Shown: piece after piece, positions 16,846-28,200 of the stretch | How positions within the stretch are numbered: the stretch's first letter is position 1 | Layout of the letters: each line of letters starts with the position of its first letter | Origin: Zobellia amurskyensis | Lineage (GTDB): Bacteria > Bacteroidota > Bacteroidia > Flavobacteriales > Flavobacteriaceae | Direction: 5' to 3' | DNA: 37,803 nt | NCBI RefSeq assembly: GCF_009725985.1 | Contig: NZ_RCNR01000045.1 | Location: forward strand, 1 to 37,803 | Notes under the pieces: model-generated | The model's input: only the letters and a program-made list of their open reading frames with translations | What the model was told of the DNA's origin: nothing | The model's database searches: none | Position numbers and translations under genes: made by a program

Positions 16846-17766
16846 ATGAATTCCAAAGGGAAATATTCAGAACTCATAAAAACCGAAGCCAAACGCCTCG
16901 GTTTTTTGTCATGTGGTATTTCCAAAGCAGATTTTTTAGAAGAAGAAGCACCTCGACTTGAAAAATGGCTTAATAATAATATGCATGGCGAAATGTCGTA
17001 CATGGCCAATCATTTTGACAAAAGACTCGATCCTCGTCTTTTAGTAGACGGTGCTAAATCTGTTATTTCTTTGTTACTCAATTATTATCCTGAAGAAACA
17101 CAAGAAGAAGACACTTATAAAATATCTAAGTACGCTTATGGACATGATTATCACCACGTCATAAAATCTAAATTGCGTGAGCTGCAAAACTTCATTTCTG
17201 AAAATATTGGCGAGGTAGGAGGTAGGGCATTTGTAGATTCCGCTCCTGTTTTGGATAAGGCTTGGGCGGCAAAAAGTGGTTTAGGTTGGATAGGTAAGCA
17301 CAGTAATCTACTTACTCAGAAAGTAGGCTCCTTTTATTTTATTGCTGAACTCATTGTTGATTTGGACTTGGAATATGATTCTAGAGTTACAGATCATTGT
17401 GGAACTTGCACTGCTTGTATAGATGCATGCCCTACGGAAGCCATTGTTGAGCCTTATGTAGTTGATGGTAGTAAGTGTATTTCATACTTCACCATAGAGC
17501 TTAAGAATGAAATTCCAACAGAGTTTGAAGGCAAGTTTGATGATTGGGCTTTTGGGTGCGATGTATGTCAGGATGTGTGTCCTTGGAACCGTTTTTCAAA
17601 ACCTCATAAAGAACCTTTGTTTAACCCGCATCCGGAACTTCTATCCATGTCCAAAAAGGATTGGGAAGAAATAACCGAAGATGTTTTTAGAAAGGTTTTT
17701 CAAAAATCTGCTGTAAAACGGACTAAATTTTCAGGTTTACACAGAAATATCAAGTTTTTAAAATAA
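16846..17766 (+). CDS. queG: Epoxyqueuosine reductase QueG (short form)
   Basis: Cobalamin-dependent enzyme that reduces epoxyqueuosine to queuosine in tRNA, the last step of queuosine synthesis. The 306-residue protein has the DUF1730 N-terminal domain (KYAYGHDYH; later [20 protein letters not shown]) and two 4Fe-4S motifs. One is C185-GT-C188-TA-C191-IDA-C195. The second is C238-DV-C241-QDV-C245-PWN, with C211 probably completing a cluster. It lacks the C-terminal HEAT-like region of the about 380-residue E. coli protein, as other Bacteroidota homologues do. It starts 1 base after ruvB. Confidence 0.94.
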   Translation: MNSKGKYSELIKTEAKRLGFLSCGISKADFLEEEAPRLEKWLNNNMHGEMSYMANHFDKRLDPRLLVDGAKSVISLLLNYYPEETQEEDTYKISKYAYGHDYHHVIKSKLRELQNFISENIGEVGGRAFVDSAPVLDKAWAAKSGLGWIGKHSNLLTQKVGSFYFIAELIVDLDLEYDSRVTDHCGTCTACIDACPTEAIVEPYVVDGSKCISYFTIELKNEIPTEFEGKFDDWAFGCDVCQDVCPWNRFSKPHKEPLFNPHPELLSMSKKDWEEITEDVFRKVFQKSAVKRTKFSGLHRNIKFLK

Positions 17767-17770
17767 CCTT

Positions 17771-17790
17771 GAGACCAACGAAAACGTTGG
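17771..17790 (+). terminator. Short hairpin after queG, possible weak terminator
   Basis: CCAACG-AAAA-CGTTGG (17775-17790) is a perfect 6-bp stem with a GC-closed tetraloop, 9 bases after the queG stop codon. The nearest T-rich stretch (CTTTTAATTTTT) begins about 10 bases later, so termination strength is doubtful. Confidence 0.35.
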
Positions 17791-17886
17791 AGTTTGCTAA
17801 CTTTTAATTTTTCCTGTAAAGTTCTTTCAGGTGGAAGATATATTGTCCTATCTTGTTAGGTAGTTTTAGACCAAAACCAACTTCAA

Positions 17887-19212
17887 ATGAACTTTATTAA
17901 AAAACCTAGTTTAAGTTTTTGGCAGATTTTCAATATGAATGTTGGCTTTTTGGGCATTCAGTTTAGTTTTGGACTTCAGCAAACTGCAATCAACCCTGTG
18001 TTTCTGTTTTTAGGAGCTTCAGAAGATATGCTTCCCATTTTAAACATAGCCGGACCGGTAACGGGTTTGGTAATTCAGCCTATAATTGGTGCTATTTCAG
18101 ATAAAACATGGTCGCCTCGTTTTGGTAGGCGAAAACCCTTTTTCTTAATAGGGGCCATTATTGGAAGTCTCTGTTTATTTGCTTTCCCATTAAGTCCTGC
18201 ATTATGGTTCGCGGTAGGTCTGCTATGGATTTTAGATGTGGGAAACAACATGGCCATGGAGCCTTATCGTGCTTTTGTTGGAGATAAATTACCGGAAAAA
18301 CAATTGAGCCTTGGATATCAAATGCAAAGTTTATTTGTTGGGGCAGGTATTGTTTTAGCTAATGCTTCTATTTTCTTGTTTCAAGATTGGTTCAGTGTAG
18401 ATGATGTTGTAGATGTAGCTGGTTCAATTCCAAAATGGCTATACTATTCCTTTTTTATAGGAGCATTTTTATCTGTTGCCACTATTCTTTGGTCAGTATT
18501 GAAGACACCTGAGATTCCACCATCGGAAGAAGAACTTGAAGAAATTAAAGTTCATAAATCTTTGTCATTTGGTCGACGGTTCAATATGCCGTTCTTGGAA
18601 ATAACAAAAGCAATTAAGGAAATGCCTTCTTTTATGTGGAAGCTCTCCGCGGTCTATCTCTTTCAATGGTACGCACTTTTTGTGTATTGGCAGTTTATAA
18701 CACCTTTGTTCATGAGTACAATGGGTTTTGACCTTTCGGGAGCTGCAGCACAATCGGCAAAAATGAGTACGACCTACAATATCACAACCATGGTAGTAGC
18801 TCTGGCATTGGTGCCATTAGCCCTTAAATTTGGAAGTAAGAAAGTCTATGCAGCAAGTTTATTTGGTACCGGCTTTGCACTCTTTGCCATTCCGTATATC
18901 TCAGATCCTATTTATGTATTGTTCCCAATGGTGCTGTTCGGTATAGGGTGGGCGGCTATGATGGGTATTCCTTATACAATGGTATCTAAAATTGTACCGC
19001 AAGACAGACGAGGGGTTTATATGGGAATACTAAACATGATGATAGTTATTCCTATGGGTATTGAGACGCTTACGTTCGGACCTATTTTTAAAAACTTGCT
19101 TGGTGGTAATGCCGTTAATGCCATCTTGTTTGCGGGCGTGTTTTTTATTCTTGCCGCTGTCTTTTCTTTGCGGTTAAACGTTAAGGCGGCAAAAGAAGAG
19201 GAAATAGGCTAA
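17887..19212 (+). CDS. SLC45-like MFS transporter (sugar:cation symporter type)
   Basis: Inner-membrane transporter of 441 residues with about twelve hydrophobic helices. The segment GLVIQPIIGAISDKTWS followed by RFGRRKPFF is the signature loop between helices 2 and 3 in the SLC45/GPH branch of the major facilitator superfamily, which includes plant sucrose carriers and bacterial maltose/sucrose-type carriers. A second loop has the matching RRGVYMGILNMM region. Substrate cannot be assigned: the neighbours (queG, maeB) give no sugar-pathway context. It stands alone, 120 bases after queG and 115 bases before maeB. Confidence 0.8.
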   Translation: MNFIKKPSLSFWQIFNMNVGFLGIQFSFGLQQTAINPVFLFLGASEDMLPILNIAGPVTGLVIQPIIGAISDKTWSPRFGRRKPFFLIGAIIGSLCLFAFPLSPALWFAVGLLWILDVGNNMAMEPYRAFVGDKLPEKQLSLGYQMQSLFVGAGIVLANASIFLFQDWFSVDDVVDVAGSIPKWLYYSFFIGAFLSVATILWSVLKTPEIPPSEEELEEIKVHKSLSFGRRFNMPFLEITKAIKEMPSFMWKLSAVYLFQWYALFVYWQFITPLFMSTMGFDLSGAAAQSAKMSTTYNITTMVVALALVPLALKFGSKKVYAASLFGTGFALFAIPYISDPIYVLFPMVLFGIGWAAMMGIPYTMVSKIVPQDRRGVYMGILNMMIVIPMGIETLTFGPIFKNLLGGNAVNAILFAGVFFILAAVFSLRLNVKAAKEEEIG

Positions 19213-19296
19213 TTTGAGGTAATTTATTCTTGAAAACAGAATGATGTCGTAGAAATTTATACGCTAAACGCACTACACATATCCGAAGAATACCCT

Positions 19297-19304
19297 TAAA
19301 TTTG
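19297..19304 (+). promoter_or_regulatory. Putative -7 box of maeB
   Basis: TAAATTTG matches TAnnTTTG and lies 23 bases before the maeB ATG. No clear TTG is present 18-21 bases upstream, so the assignment rests on one element. Confidence 0.4.
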
Positions 19305-19327
19305 TTTTCTTAAAATCTAATAATCCT

Positions 19328-21625
19328 ATGGCCAATCAAAAACTGAGAAGGGAAGCGTTGATATATCATGCTAAGCCGCAGCCTGGTAAAATAAAAATAG
19401 TTCCTACTAAACCATACTCTACACAACGTGATTTGGCTTTAGCCTATTCGCCTGGTGTAGCAGAACCTTGTCTGGAAATTGCCAAGGACAAGGAGAATGT
19501 TTATAAATATACTTCTAAGGGTAACCTCGTTGCCATTATATCTAACGGTACCGCTGTTTTAGGTCTTGGTAATATAGGCCCTGAAGCCTCTAAGCCTGTC
19601 ATGGAAGGTAAAGGTTTGTTATTTAAGATTTTTGCTGATATAGATGGAATAGATATAGAGGTAGATACGGAAGATGTAGATAAATTTGTAGAGACCGTAA
19701 AAATGATAGCCCCTACTTTTGGAGGTATCAATTTGGAGGATATCAAGGCTCCGGAAGCTTTTGAAATAGAGAGAAGGCTTAAAGAAGAGCTGGATATTCC
19801 GGTAATGCATGATGATCAACATGGTACGGCTATTATTTCTGCCGCTGCTTTGTTGAATGCTCTTGAGTTGTCCGAAAAGAAAATAGAAGATGTGCGTATT
19901 GTTATAAGTGGTGCTGGTGCTGCCGCTGTTTCATGTACAAAATTGTATAAAGCTTTTGGTGCGAAAGCCGAAAATATTGTCATGTTAGACAGTAAAGGGG
20001 TGATTAGGAAGGATGCCGAAAACTTATCTGCTTCTAAAGCAGAATTTGCCACCGATAGAAAAATTGATACGCTTGCGGAAGCAATGGTAGATTCCGATGT
20101 ATTTGTTGGTCTTTCCATTGCCGATATCGTTTCGGCCGAAATGTTGACATCAATGGCGAAAAACCCTATTGTTTTTGCCATGGCCAACCCTAACCCTGAG
20201 GTCGATTATGATTTGGCTGTTAGGACACGTAAGGATATTATAATGGCTACTGGGCGTTCTGATCATCCTAACCAAGTAAACAATGTACTTGGCTTTCCTT
20301 TTATTTTTAGGGGGGCTTTAGATGTTCGTGCAACAACAATTAACGAAGAAATGAAAATGGCCGCAGTTAAAGCGTTGGCCGATCTTACCAAACAACCGGT
20401 ACCTGAGCAAGTAAATATTGCCTATGGGGAAACGAGGTTAACATTTGGTAAGGAATATATAATTCCAAAACCTTTTGATCAGCGTCTTATTTCTGAAATT
20501 CCGCCAGCTGTAGCAAAAGCAGCAATGGATAGCGGAGTAGCTAAAAACCCTATTGAAGATTGGGGCCGTTATAAGGAAGAACTTTTACAGCGTTCTGGGA
20601 ATGATAATAAGGTGGTGCGTTTGTTGCATAACCGGGCCAAAATGAATAAAAAGCGTATTGTTTTTGCGGAGGCAGATCATCTAGATGTGCTCAAGGCTGC
20701 GCAAATTGTTCATGAAGAAGGCATTGCGGAACCAATTCTTTTAGGTCGAAAAGAGATTATTTTAGAATTGAAAAAAGAACTGGATTTTGATGCTGAGATA
20801 GAAATCTTAGACCCAACTTCCAAAGAGTTTGATGAAAAACACATACGTTACGCTACCAAATTCTGGGAAAGCAGAAAACGTAGTGGAACTACACTTTATA
20901 GTGCTAAAATAAGAATGCGTGAGCGTAACTATTTTGGTGCCATGATGGTACTTGAAGGTGATGCGGATGGAATGATTTCCGGTTACTCAAGAGCATATCC
21001 AACAGTGGTAAAGCCAATTCTAGAGGTCATCGGTAGGGCTTCAAATGTAAAAAAGGTGTCTACGGTAAATATTATGATTACGGAGAGAGGACCTTTGTTC
21101 TTGGCCGATACCTCCATTAATATAGATCCAAACGCCGATGAGATAGCTGAAATAGCTCAGAATGCTGCTAATGTAGCGTCTACTTTTGGTTTTGAGCCTG
21201 TACTGGCTCTGTTGTCTTACGCCAACTTTGGGTCGTCTAGTCACCCTCACGCGAAAAAGGTAAGGGAAGCGGTTCATATTTTACACGAAAACAACCCTAA
21301 CTTAATAGTTGATGGCGAAATTCAAATGGATTTTGCGATTAACAAAGAGTTACTTCAAAGTCAGTTTCCATTTTCTAAATTAGCTGGGAAAAAGGTGAAT
21401 ACCTTAATTTTTCCAAATCTAGAATCTGCGAACATCACTTATAAATTATTGAAAGAATTGAACCAAGCAGATAGTATAGGTCCTATTATGGTTGGTTTAA
21501 GAAGGTCTGTTCACATTCTTCAATTAGGAGCAAGTGTAGATGAAATGGTAAATATGGCGGCAGTGGCAGTAATAGATGCCCAAGAAAGAGAAAAGAGAAA
21601 AAAGGCCAAAACAGAGGTCAAATAA
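19328..21625 (+). CDS. maeB: NADP-dependent malic enzyme with C-terminal phosphotransacetylase-like domain
   Basis: Oxidative decarboxylation of malate to pyruvate and CO2 with NADP+, supplying NADPH and pyruvate. The 765-residue length matches the MaeB class (E. coli MaeB 759). The malic domain (about 1-165) shows LAYSPGVAEPC, GLGNIGPEASKPVMEGK and the metal-binding MHDDQHGTAI. The Rossmann domain follows (VIVISGAGAAAVSC-like glycine-rich loop near 195; NPNPEV further on). Residues about 430-765 are phosphotransacetylase-like (EGDADGMISGYSRAYP, ANFGSSSHPHAKKVREAV); in this family that domain usually regulates rather than catalyses. ruvA starts 55 bases after the stop, so these genes may be co-transcribed. 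Confidence 0.94.
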   Translation: MANQKLRREALIYHAKPQPGKIKIVPTKPYSTQRDLALAYSPGVAEPCLEIAKDKENVYKYTSKGNLVAIISNGTAVLGLGNIGPEASKPVMEGKGLLFKIFADIDGIDIEVDTEDVDKFVETVKMIAPTFGGINLEDIKAPEAFEIERRLKEELDIPVMHDDQHGTAIISAAALLNALELSEKKIEDVRIVISGAGAAAVSCTKLYKAFGAKAENIVMLDSKGVIRKDAENLSASKAEFATDRKIDTLAEAMVDSDVFVGLSIADIVSAEMLTSMAKNPIVFAMANPNPEVDYDLAVRTRKDIIMATGRSDHPNQVNNVLGFPFIFRGALDVRATTINEEMKMAAVKALADLTKQPVPEQVNIAYGETRLTFGKEYIIPKPFDQRLISEIPPAVAKAAMDSGVAKNPIEDWGRYKEELLQRSGNDNKVVRLLHNRAKMNKKRIVFAEADHLDVLKAAQIVHEEGIAEPILLGRKEIILELKKELDFDAEIEILDPTSKEFDEKHIRYATKFWESRKRSGTTLYSAKIRMRERNYFGAMMVLEGDADGMISGYSRAYPTVVKPILEVIGRASNVKKVSTVNIMITERGPLFLADTSINIDPNADEIAEIAQNAANVASTFGFEPVLALLSYANFGSSSHPHAKKVREAVHILHENNPNLIVDGEIQMDFAINKELLQSQFPFSKLAGKKVNTLIFPNLESANITYKLLKELNQADSIGPIMVGLRRSVHILQLGASVDEMVNMAAVAVIDAQEREKRKKAKTEVK

Positions 21626-21680
21626 CAACTATTTTCCGGCTTTAATGACCGGACAGAGTAACCCCCAAAATACCCCGAAC

Positions 21681-22262
21681 ATGATAACCCACCTTAAAGG
21701 AAAACTTGTAGAAAAGAATCCAACGTATGTAGTAATAGAATGCGCTGGGGTGGGTTATTTTGTCAATATTTCTTTGAATACCTTTTCCAAAGTTGGTGAC
21801 TCAGAGAGTATCGGTCTATTTACTCATCTTCAAGTGAAAGAGGATTCTCACACGTTGTTCGGGTTTGTAGAAAAATCTGAGCGTGAAATTTTTCGCTTAT
21901 TGTTATCGGTTTCGGGTATAGGTGCCAGTACCGCAAGAACCATGCTTTCCTCATTGGAGCCTATTCAAATTAGGGATGCCATTGCTAATGGAGACGTGGC
22001 CACTATTCAGTCAATTAAAGGTATCGGTGTCAAAACTGCACAGCGCGTTATTTTAGACTTGCGCGACAAGATTTTAAAAGTATACGATATAGGTGAAGTT
22101 TCCGCTCCTACGAACAATACAAATAAAGAAGAAGCGTTATCTGCTTTAGAGGTTCTTGGCTTTGTAAGAAGATCCGCCGAAAAGGTAGTTGACAAAGTAC
22201 TTATCCAAGACCCCTCGCTCAGCGTAGAGAACATTATTAAACTTGCGCTTAAAAATTTATAA
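21681..22262 (+). CDS. ruvA: Holliday junction DNA helicase subunit RuvA
   Basis: DNA-binding tetramer subunit that targets RuvB to Holliday junctions. The start is placed at the ATG at 21681 (MITHLKGKLVEKN), the conserved RuvA N-terminus, giving 193 residues against about 200 in E. coli. An in-frame ATG at 21576 would add 35 unrelated basic residues and overlap maeB. An N-terminal OB fold is followed by helix-hairpin-helix motifs (SGIGASTARTML; IKGIGVKTAQRVILDL) and a C-terminal three-helix RuvB-contact domain (EEALSALEVLGF). sprA begins 5 bases after the stop. Confidence 0.96.
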   Translation: MITHLKGKLVEKNPTYVVIECAGVGYFVNISLNTFSKVGDSESIGLFTHLQVKEDSHTLFGFVEKSEREIFRLLLSVSGIGASTARTMLSSLEPIQIRDAIANGDVATIQSIKGIGVKTAQRVILDLRDKILKVYDIGEVSAPTNNTNKEEALSALEVLGFVRRSAEKVVDKVLIQDPSLSVENIIKLALKNL

Positions 22263-22267
22263 CAAGT

Positions 22268-25200
22268 TTGAAAACAGGGGCCAAACTATTTCTTAAATCA
22301 CCATTTAAGCTTACACTCCTATTTTTATTTTTGCTCGTTTCCTCCGGTGTATCGTATGCCCAAGAAACAGAAAATGAAGATAGGGAAGAGCAAGAAGTGG
22401 ATTCCGTAAAGACCGGTTTTTCTTTGGGTAAGCTCAAAATGGAAAACCCGGAAAGTATTGTCTCTAAATACGACTATGACCCAAATCTTAATATGTACAT
22501 CTATTCTGAGAAGGTAGGTGATTTTGATATTGGGTATCCTGTTATATTGACTCCCGATCAGTATTATGAGTTGGTTCGCCAAGAGGGAATAAAAGGCTAT
22601 TTTAAAGAAAAATCCGATGCTTACGCAGGTAAGAAGGAAGGTAGCGAAGAAGCTCGAAAAAATCTACTCCCTAATTTTTATGTCAACAAAGATTGGTTTC
22701 AATCTATTTTTGGCGGTAATAATATAGAGGTCATTCCACAGGGATCCGTTGCAATGGATCTTGGTGTTATTTGGCAGAAGAATGACAATCCTTCATTGTC
22801 CCCACGAAACCGAACAAATTTATCTTTTGATTTTGATCAGCGTATCAGTTTAAGTATGTTGGGTAAAATTGGAGAAAGATTACAAGTGACCGCAAACTAC
22901 GATACAGAAGCCACTTTTGATTTTCAGAATATTGTAAAATTAGATTACACACCTACGGAAGATGATATTATCCGTTCAATAGAAGTAGGTAACGTAAATA
23001 TGCCCCTCAACAGTTCTTTAATAACTGGGGCGCAAAGTCTTTTTGGTGTAAAAACACAGCTTCAGTTTGGTAAAACTACCGTAACAGCAGTCTTTTCGGA
23101 GCAACGCTCACAAAATAATACCGTTGTAGCACAAGGTGGTGGCACGGTTAATGAATTTTCCGTTTCTGCACTACAGTATGATGAGGATAAGCATTTCTTC
23201 CTGGCACAATATTTTAGGGACAATTATGATGCGGCTTTAGTAAATTACCCTTACATCAGAAGTCAAGTGCAAATTACCCGTTTGGAAGTTTGGGTTACGA
23301 ACCGTAGTCAACAAACTTTAAACGTGCGTAATGTAGTAGGTATTCAGGATTTAGGGGAATACGACCCTCTAGTGGCGGGACAAGCAAAAACTAGAATTTC
23401 TCAAAATGCACCAGGAGCTTTTTTTAATACAAATTCAGGACAGCCTAATGAGTTGCCACGTAACAACGCGAATGATTATGATCCAGCTTTAATTGGTCAA
23501 GGTGGTGCACTTACGCAAAGCATTCGTGATGTAGCTACTATTGAACAGGGTTTTAATGTTACCGGTTACCTACCTAATCAAGGTTTTGACTATGCCTATC
23601 TTGAAAATGCAAGAAAATTGGAGCAGAGTAGGGATTTTCAATTTAACTCTCAGTTGGGGTATATCTCATTGAACCAACGTTTGAGTAATGATGAGGTTTT
23701 GGCGGTTGCATTTCAGTATACCTATAACGGTAAGGTCTATCAAGTTGGTGAATTTGCTAATGGTGGGCTAGATGCAACTACAGTTTCAGGGGCTATTGAT
23801 AATCCCATAATTGAAAATAATACGCTGGTCCTTAAGTTGCTGAAAAGTAATATAACCAACGTTTCAGATCCTATCTGGGATTTGATGATGAAGAACATTT
23901 ATGCTACAGGTGCTTTTAGGCTAAGTGAAGAAGATTTTAAAATGAATATTCTTTATTCTAACCCAACACCTAGAAACTATATTACTCCGGTAGAAGATTT
24001 TCCGAACCAAACAGATGGTGGCAAGCCATTGCAAGAGCGCATACTTTTGGATGTCTTTAACTTTGATAGGCTTAATGCGTATAACGATGTGCAACCAGGT
24101 GGGGATGGATTTTTTGATTTTGTGCCAGGTATAACTGTGGATACACAGAACGGACAAATTATATTCACTAAAGTGGAACCTTTTGGCGAGTATCTTTTTG
24201 AGCGTTTGGGTGGAGGGGATTACTCCACTGAAACCGGATATAACGCTAACCAGCAGAAATATGTATTTAGGGATATGTATGAGCTTACGAAATCTGCGGC
24301 GCTACAGAATCCTGAAAAAGATAAGTTCTTATTAAAAGGTAGATATAAGTCCGAGGGAAGTAACGGTATTCCCATCGGAGCTTTCAATGTGCCAAGAGGT
24401 TCGGTACGTGTTACGGCAGGAGGAAGACAATTACAGGAAGGAATAGACTATACGGTAAATTATCAGGCGGGAACGGTTCAGATTTTGGATCCAAGTTTAG
24501 AGGCATCTAATACCCCAATTAATATTTCGGTAGAGAACAATGCCGTATTTGGTCAGCAAACCCGTCGTTTTACAGGTGTAAATGTGGAGCATCAATTCAA
24601 TAAGAATTTTGTTTTGGGTGCCACTTTGTTGAACTTGAACGAAAGACCGCTAACTCAGAAGTCTAATTTTGGAGTGGAGCCGGTAAACAATACCGTATTT
24701 GGTTTTAATGGAAATTTCTCAACAGAAGTTCCTTTTTTCACCCGCTTGGTTAATAAGCTTCCTAATATAGATACAGATGTGCCGTCTAATCTTTCGGTTC
24801 GTGGTGAAGTAGCATGGTTAAAGCCTAATTCGCCTAAGAATGCAGATTTTCAAGGAGAGACAACTACGTATTTGGATGACTTTGAAGGGGCTCAGGCCCT
24901 AATCGATATCCGTTCTTCTTTAGGTTGGGCATTGGCAAGTACGCCTGTGGAATTTTTAGATACACCAACTCAAAAAGGCCTGGAAACTGGTTTTGGTAGA
25001 GCAAAAACGGCTTGGTATACGATTGATCCTGTATTCTATACCAACCAAAGACCTTCTAGTATTAGTGATAATGATATTTCAACTAATGCCACAAGAAGGA
25101 TATTTATAGATGAGGTATTCCCTCAAGTTGAGGTGGCTCAAGGGCAGACACGTCAACAGACCACATTGGATTTAGCGTATTATCCTGAGCTAAAAGGGCC

Positions 25201-28200
25201 CTATAATGCAAATGGTAATTTTGATACGGATTCGCCTAATGACAAATGGGGTGGTATCATGCGGTCATTGAGCAGCACCAACTTTGAGCAAGCAAATGTT
25301 GAGTTTGTACAGTTCTGGGTAATGGATCCTTATTTAGAGGGAACCGCTACGAGTGAAGGAGAGTTGGTTTTTAACCTAGGTAATATTTCTGAGGATATTT
25401 TATCTGATGGCCTTAAACAATATGAGAACGGACTGCCGGTTAATGGAGAGGGAAGTGTAAAGCCGGAAAACCCAATTTGGGGACCTGTGCCTGCAACCCA
25501 AGCTTTGGTATATGCCTTTGATGTAAATGAAGGTAGTCGTACACAGCAAGATGTTGGTTTTGATGGTTTAGATGATGCTGAAGAAGCCTTTATCTATGGG
25601 AATGATAATCCAGAAGATCCGGCATTGGATAACTATGAGTACTTTTTGCAACGCGATGGAGGGATACTTAATAGGTACTTAAATTTTAATAACCCACAGG
25701 GGAACTCTCCTGTTGAGGTAACTAATGATAATAGAGGGTCTACAACTTTACCGGATGTTGAGGATATAGATCGTGATTTGACCATGAATACGGTAAACAG
25801 TTATTATGAATACCGTATTCCTATTAGGTCAAACACGACTATTAATGATAAATATGTAACTGATATTCGCGATTCATTGGTGCTTTCGGGAAATAGAATC
25901 CCTAATGAGAGTACAGTGCGTACACGGTGGATTCAGTATAAAATTCCATTAAGCGATTTTACCGATGCCGTTGGGGGAATCAATGATTTTCGCTCTATAA
26001 GTTCACTGCGTATGTACATGACAGGTTTTTCTAGCGATGTACTTTTACGTTTTGCTACGCTTGATTTAGTAAGAGGTGATTGGAGAACCTACACCAAGTC
26101 TCTTGATGTAGATGACCCTAATACGGCAGATGATGCTACAACCTTAGATGTGAACGCGGTTAATATACAGGAAAACGAAAGTAGAAGTCCTATTCCGTAT
26201 GTTTTGCCCCCAGGTGTACTTCGTGAGCAATTAAATAATAACAATACAATTATTCAACAGAACGAACAATCACTTTCATTGGTTGTGGAAAACTTGGAAC
26301 CTCAGGATTCAAGAGGTGTTTTCAAGAGTTTGGATATAGATGTGCGTCAGTATGAAAAATTAAAAATGTTCATACACGCCGAGAAAATTTTAGAAACTGA
26401 TATTTATACGGTTGATGAGCCTTTGGTGGGTTTCCTTAGAATAGGAACCGATTTCTCAGAAAATTTCTACCAACTTGAAATTCCGTTGGAGTTTACGCCT
26501 TTCGGTTCAAGTTCAGAAGAGGCAGTTTGGCCAGATAATAACCAGATGGAAATTGTTCTAGCGGACCTTAATAAGGTGAAATCGGTTTGGATTGCCGGAA
26601 CAGATTTAAGTGAGATTAGATATTTTGAGGTGATAAATGGAGAGGTCGTATCGGTAGATGCTCTTTCTGCTAGAACCCCGGGTAGGTTGCGCATTGGTAT
26701 CCAAGGTAATCCTTCTTTGGGTAGTATAAGGAGTATGATGGTGGGTGTTAAAAATGTTAGCAGGACTCCGGCAAGAGGTGAGGTTTGGTTCAATGAGCTT
26801 CGTTTAGCAGGTTTGGATAATGAAGGCGGATGGGCCGCTTTGGCTGCCGTAGATGCCAACTTTGCAGATTTTGCTAATGTTTCTGCAACGGGTAGTACCA
26901 GTACCTCTGGTTTTGGTGCAATTGATCAGATGCCTAATGAACGTGCCCGTGAAGATGCACTTTCTTATGATTTGGTAACTAATGTTAATCTTGGACAATT
27001 GCTTCCGAATAAATGGGGAATTCAACTTCCGTTCAACTATGGTATATCGGAACAAATGATTACGCCGGAGTTTGATCCGGTATATGACGATTTAAAATTA
27101 CAAGATAGAATTGATGCTGCGGATAACCCTGAGGATGCAAAAGCTATAGAGCAACAAGCAGAGGATTATACAAAAAGAACCAGCATTAACTTTATAGGTG
27201 TCCGTAAGGATAGAGGTGAAGAAGCCGATGCCAATTTTTACGATGTAGAGAATTTCACTTTTAATTATTCCTACAACGAAACCAACCATAGAGATTTTGA
27301 GATTGCCTCTTTAGAAGATAAGAACGTTGCTGCAGGTTTTGTTTACAATCATAACTTTAAACCAGTAGAGGTGGCACCGTTTATGAAAAACGACTCGCTG
27401 TTTACTAGCCGTTATTGGAGGTGGTTAAAAGAGTTAAATCTTAGTTTGTTGCCTACAAGCGTATCGGTTAACTCAAATATAGATCGCCAGTTTAACCAGC
27501 AGCGTTTCAGAGATGTTGTAGAAGAAGGGGTAGATAAATTAGAGTTGCCAACATTGCAACAAAGAAATTATCAATTTAACTGGCAATATGCGGTAAATTA
27601 TAGTCTTACCAAGTCATTGCGCTTAAATATGACCGCTAGTAACAATCACATAGTTAGAAATTATTATGAGGATTACGTAAACGGTACCGGGGATGAAGAC
27701 CAACGTATAAATGAAACTTTAGGGCTTTGGGACGGATTTTGGGATTTGGGCGAGCCTAATAGGCATGCGCAACAGTTAGAGTTGAATTATGAATTGCCCT
27801 TCAGTAAGATTCCTTTGCTCGATTTTATAAATGCACAATATAGTTACACCAGTAATTTTGATTGGCAACGTGGAGGTGATGCGCTCAGGGAAGTTGCATT
27901 GGAGGATATTAATACAGTTCAGAATGCTAGCACCCATAATATAACCGCCAATCTTACCATGCAAAAGTTCTATGATATGGTAGGGCTTAAAAAACGAAGT
28001 GGTAAATCTGCAGCCAATAGAACTCCGGTACGAAGGGATAAAGCGGGTAATCCAGCATCGGGAGGCGATAAAACTGAAAAGAAAAGTAGTGGTCTTTTTA
28101 ATACGGCCGTAGATATCCTTACAATAGTTAAGCGGTTGAACCTTAACTATAATGAGAGTAGGGGTAAAGTGTTGCCAGGCTATACACAGTCCGTAGGTTT

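Noticed and set aside
21576-21680. 35-residue N-terminal extension of RuvA overlapping maeB
   Set aside because: Conserved RuvA starts at MITHLKGK; the extension is the maeB tail read in another frame.
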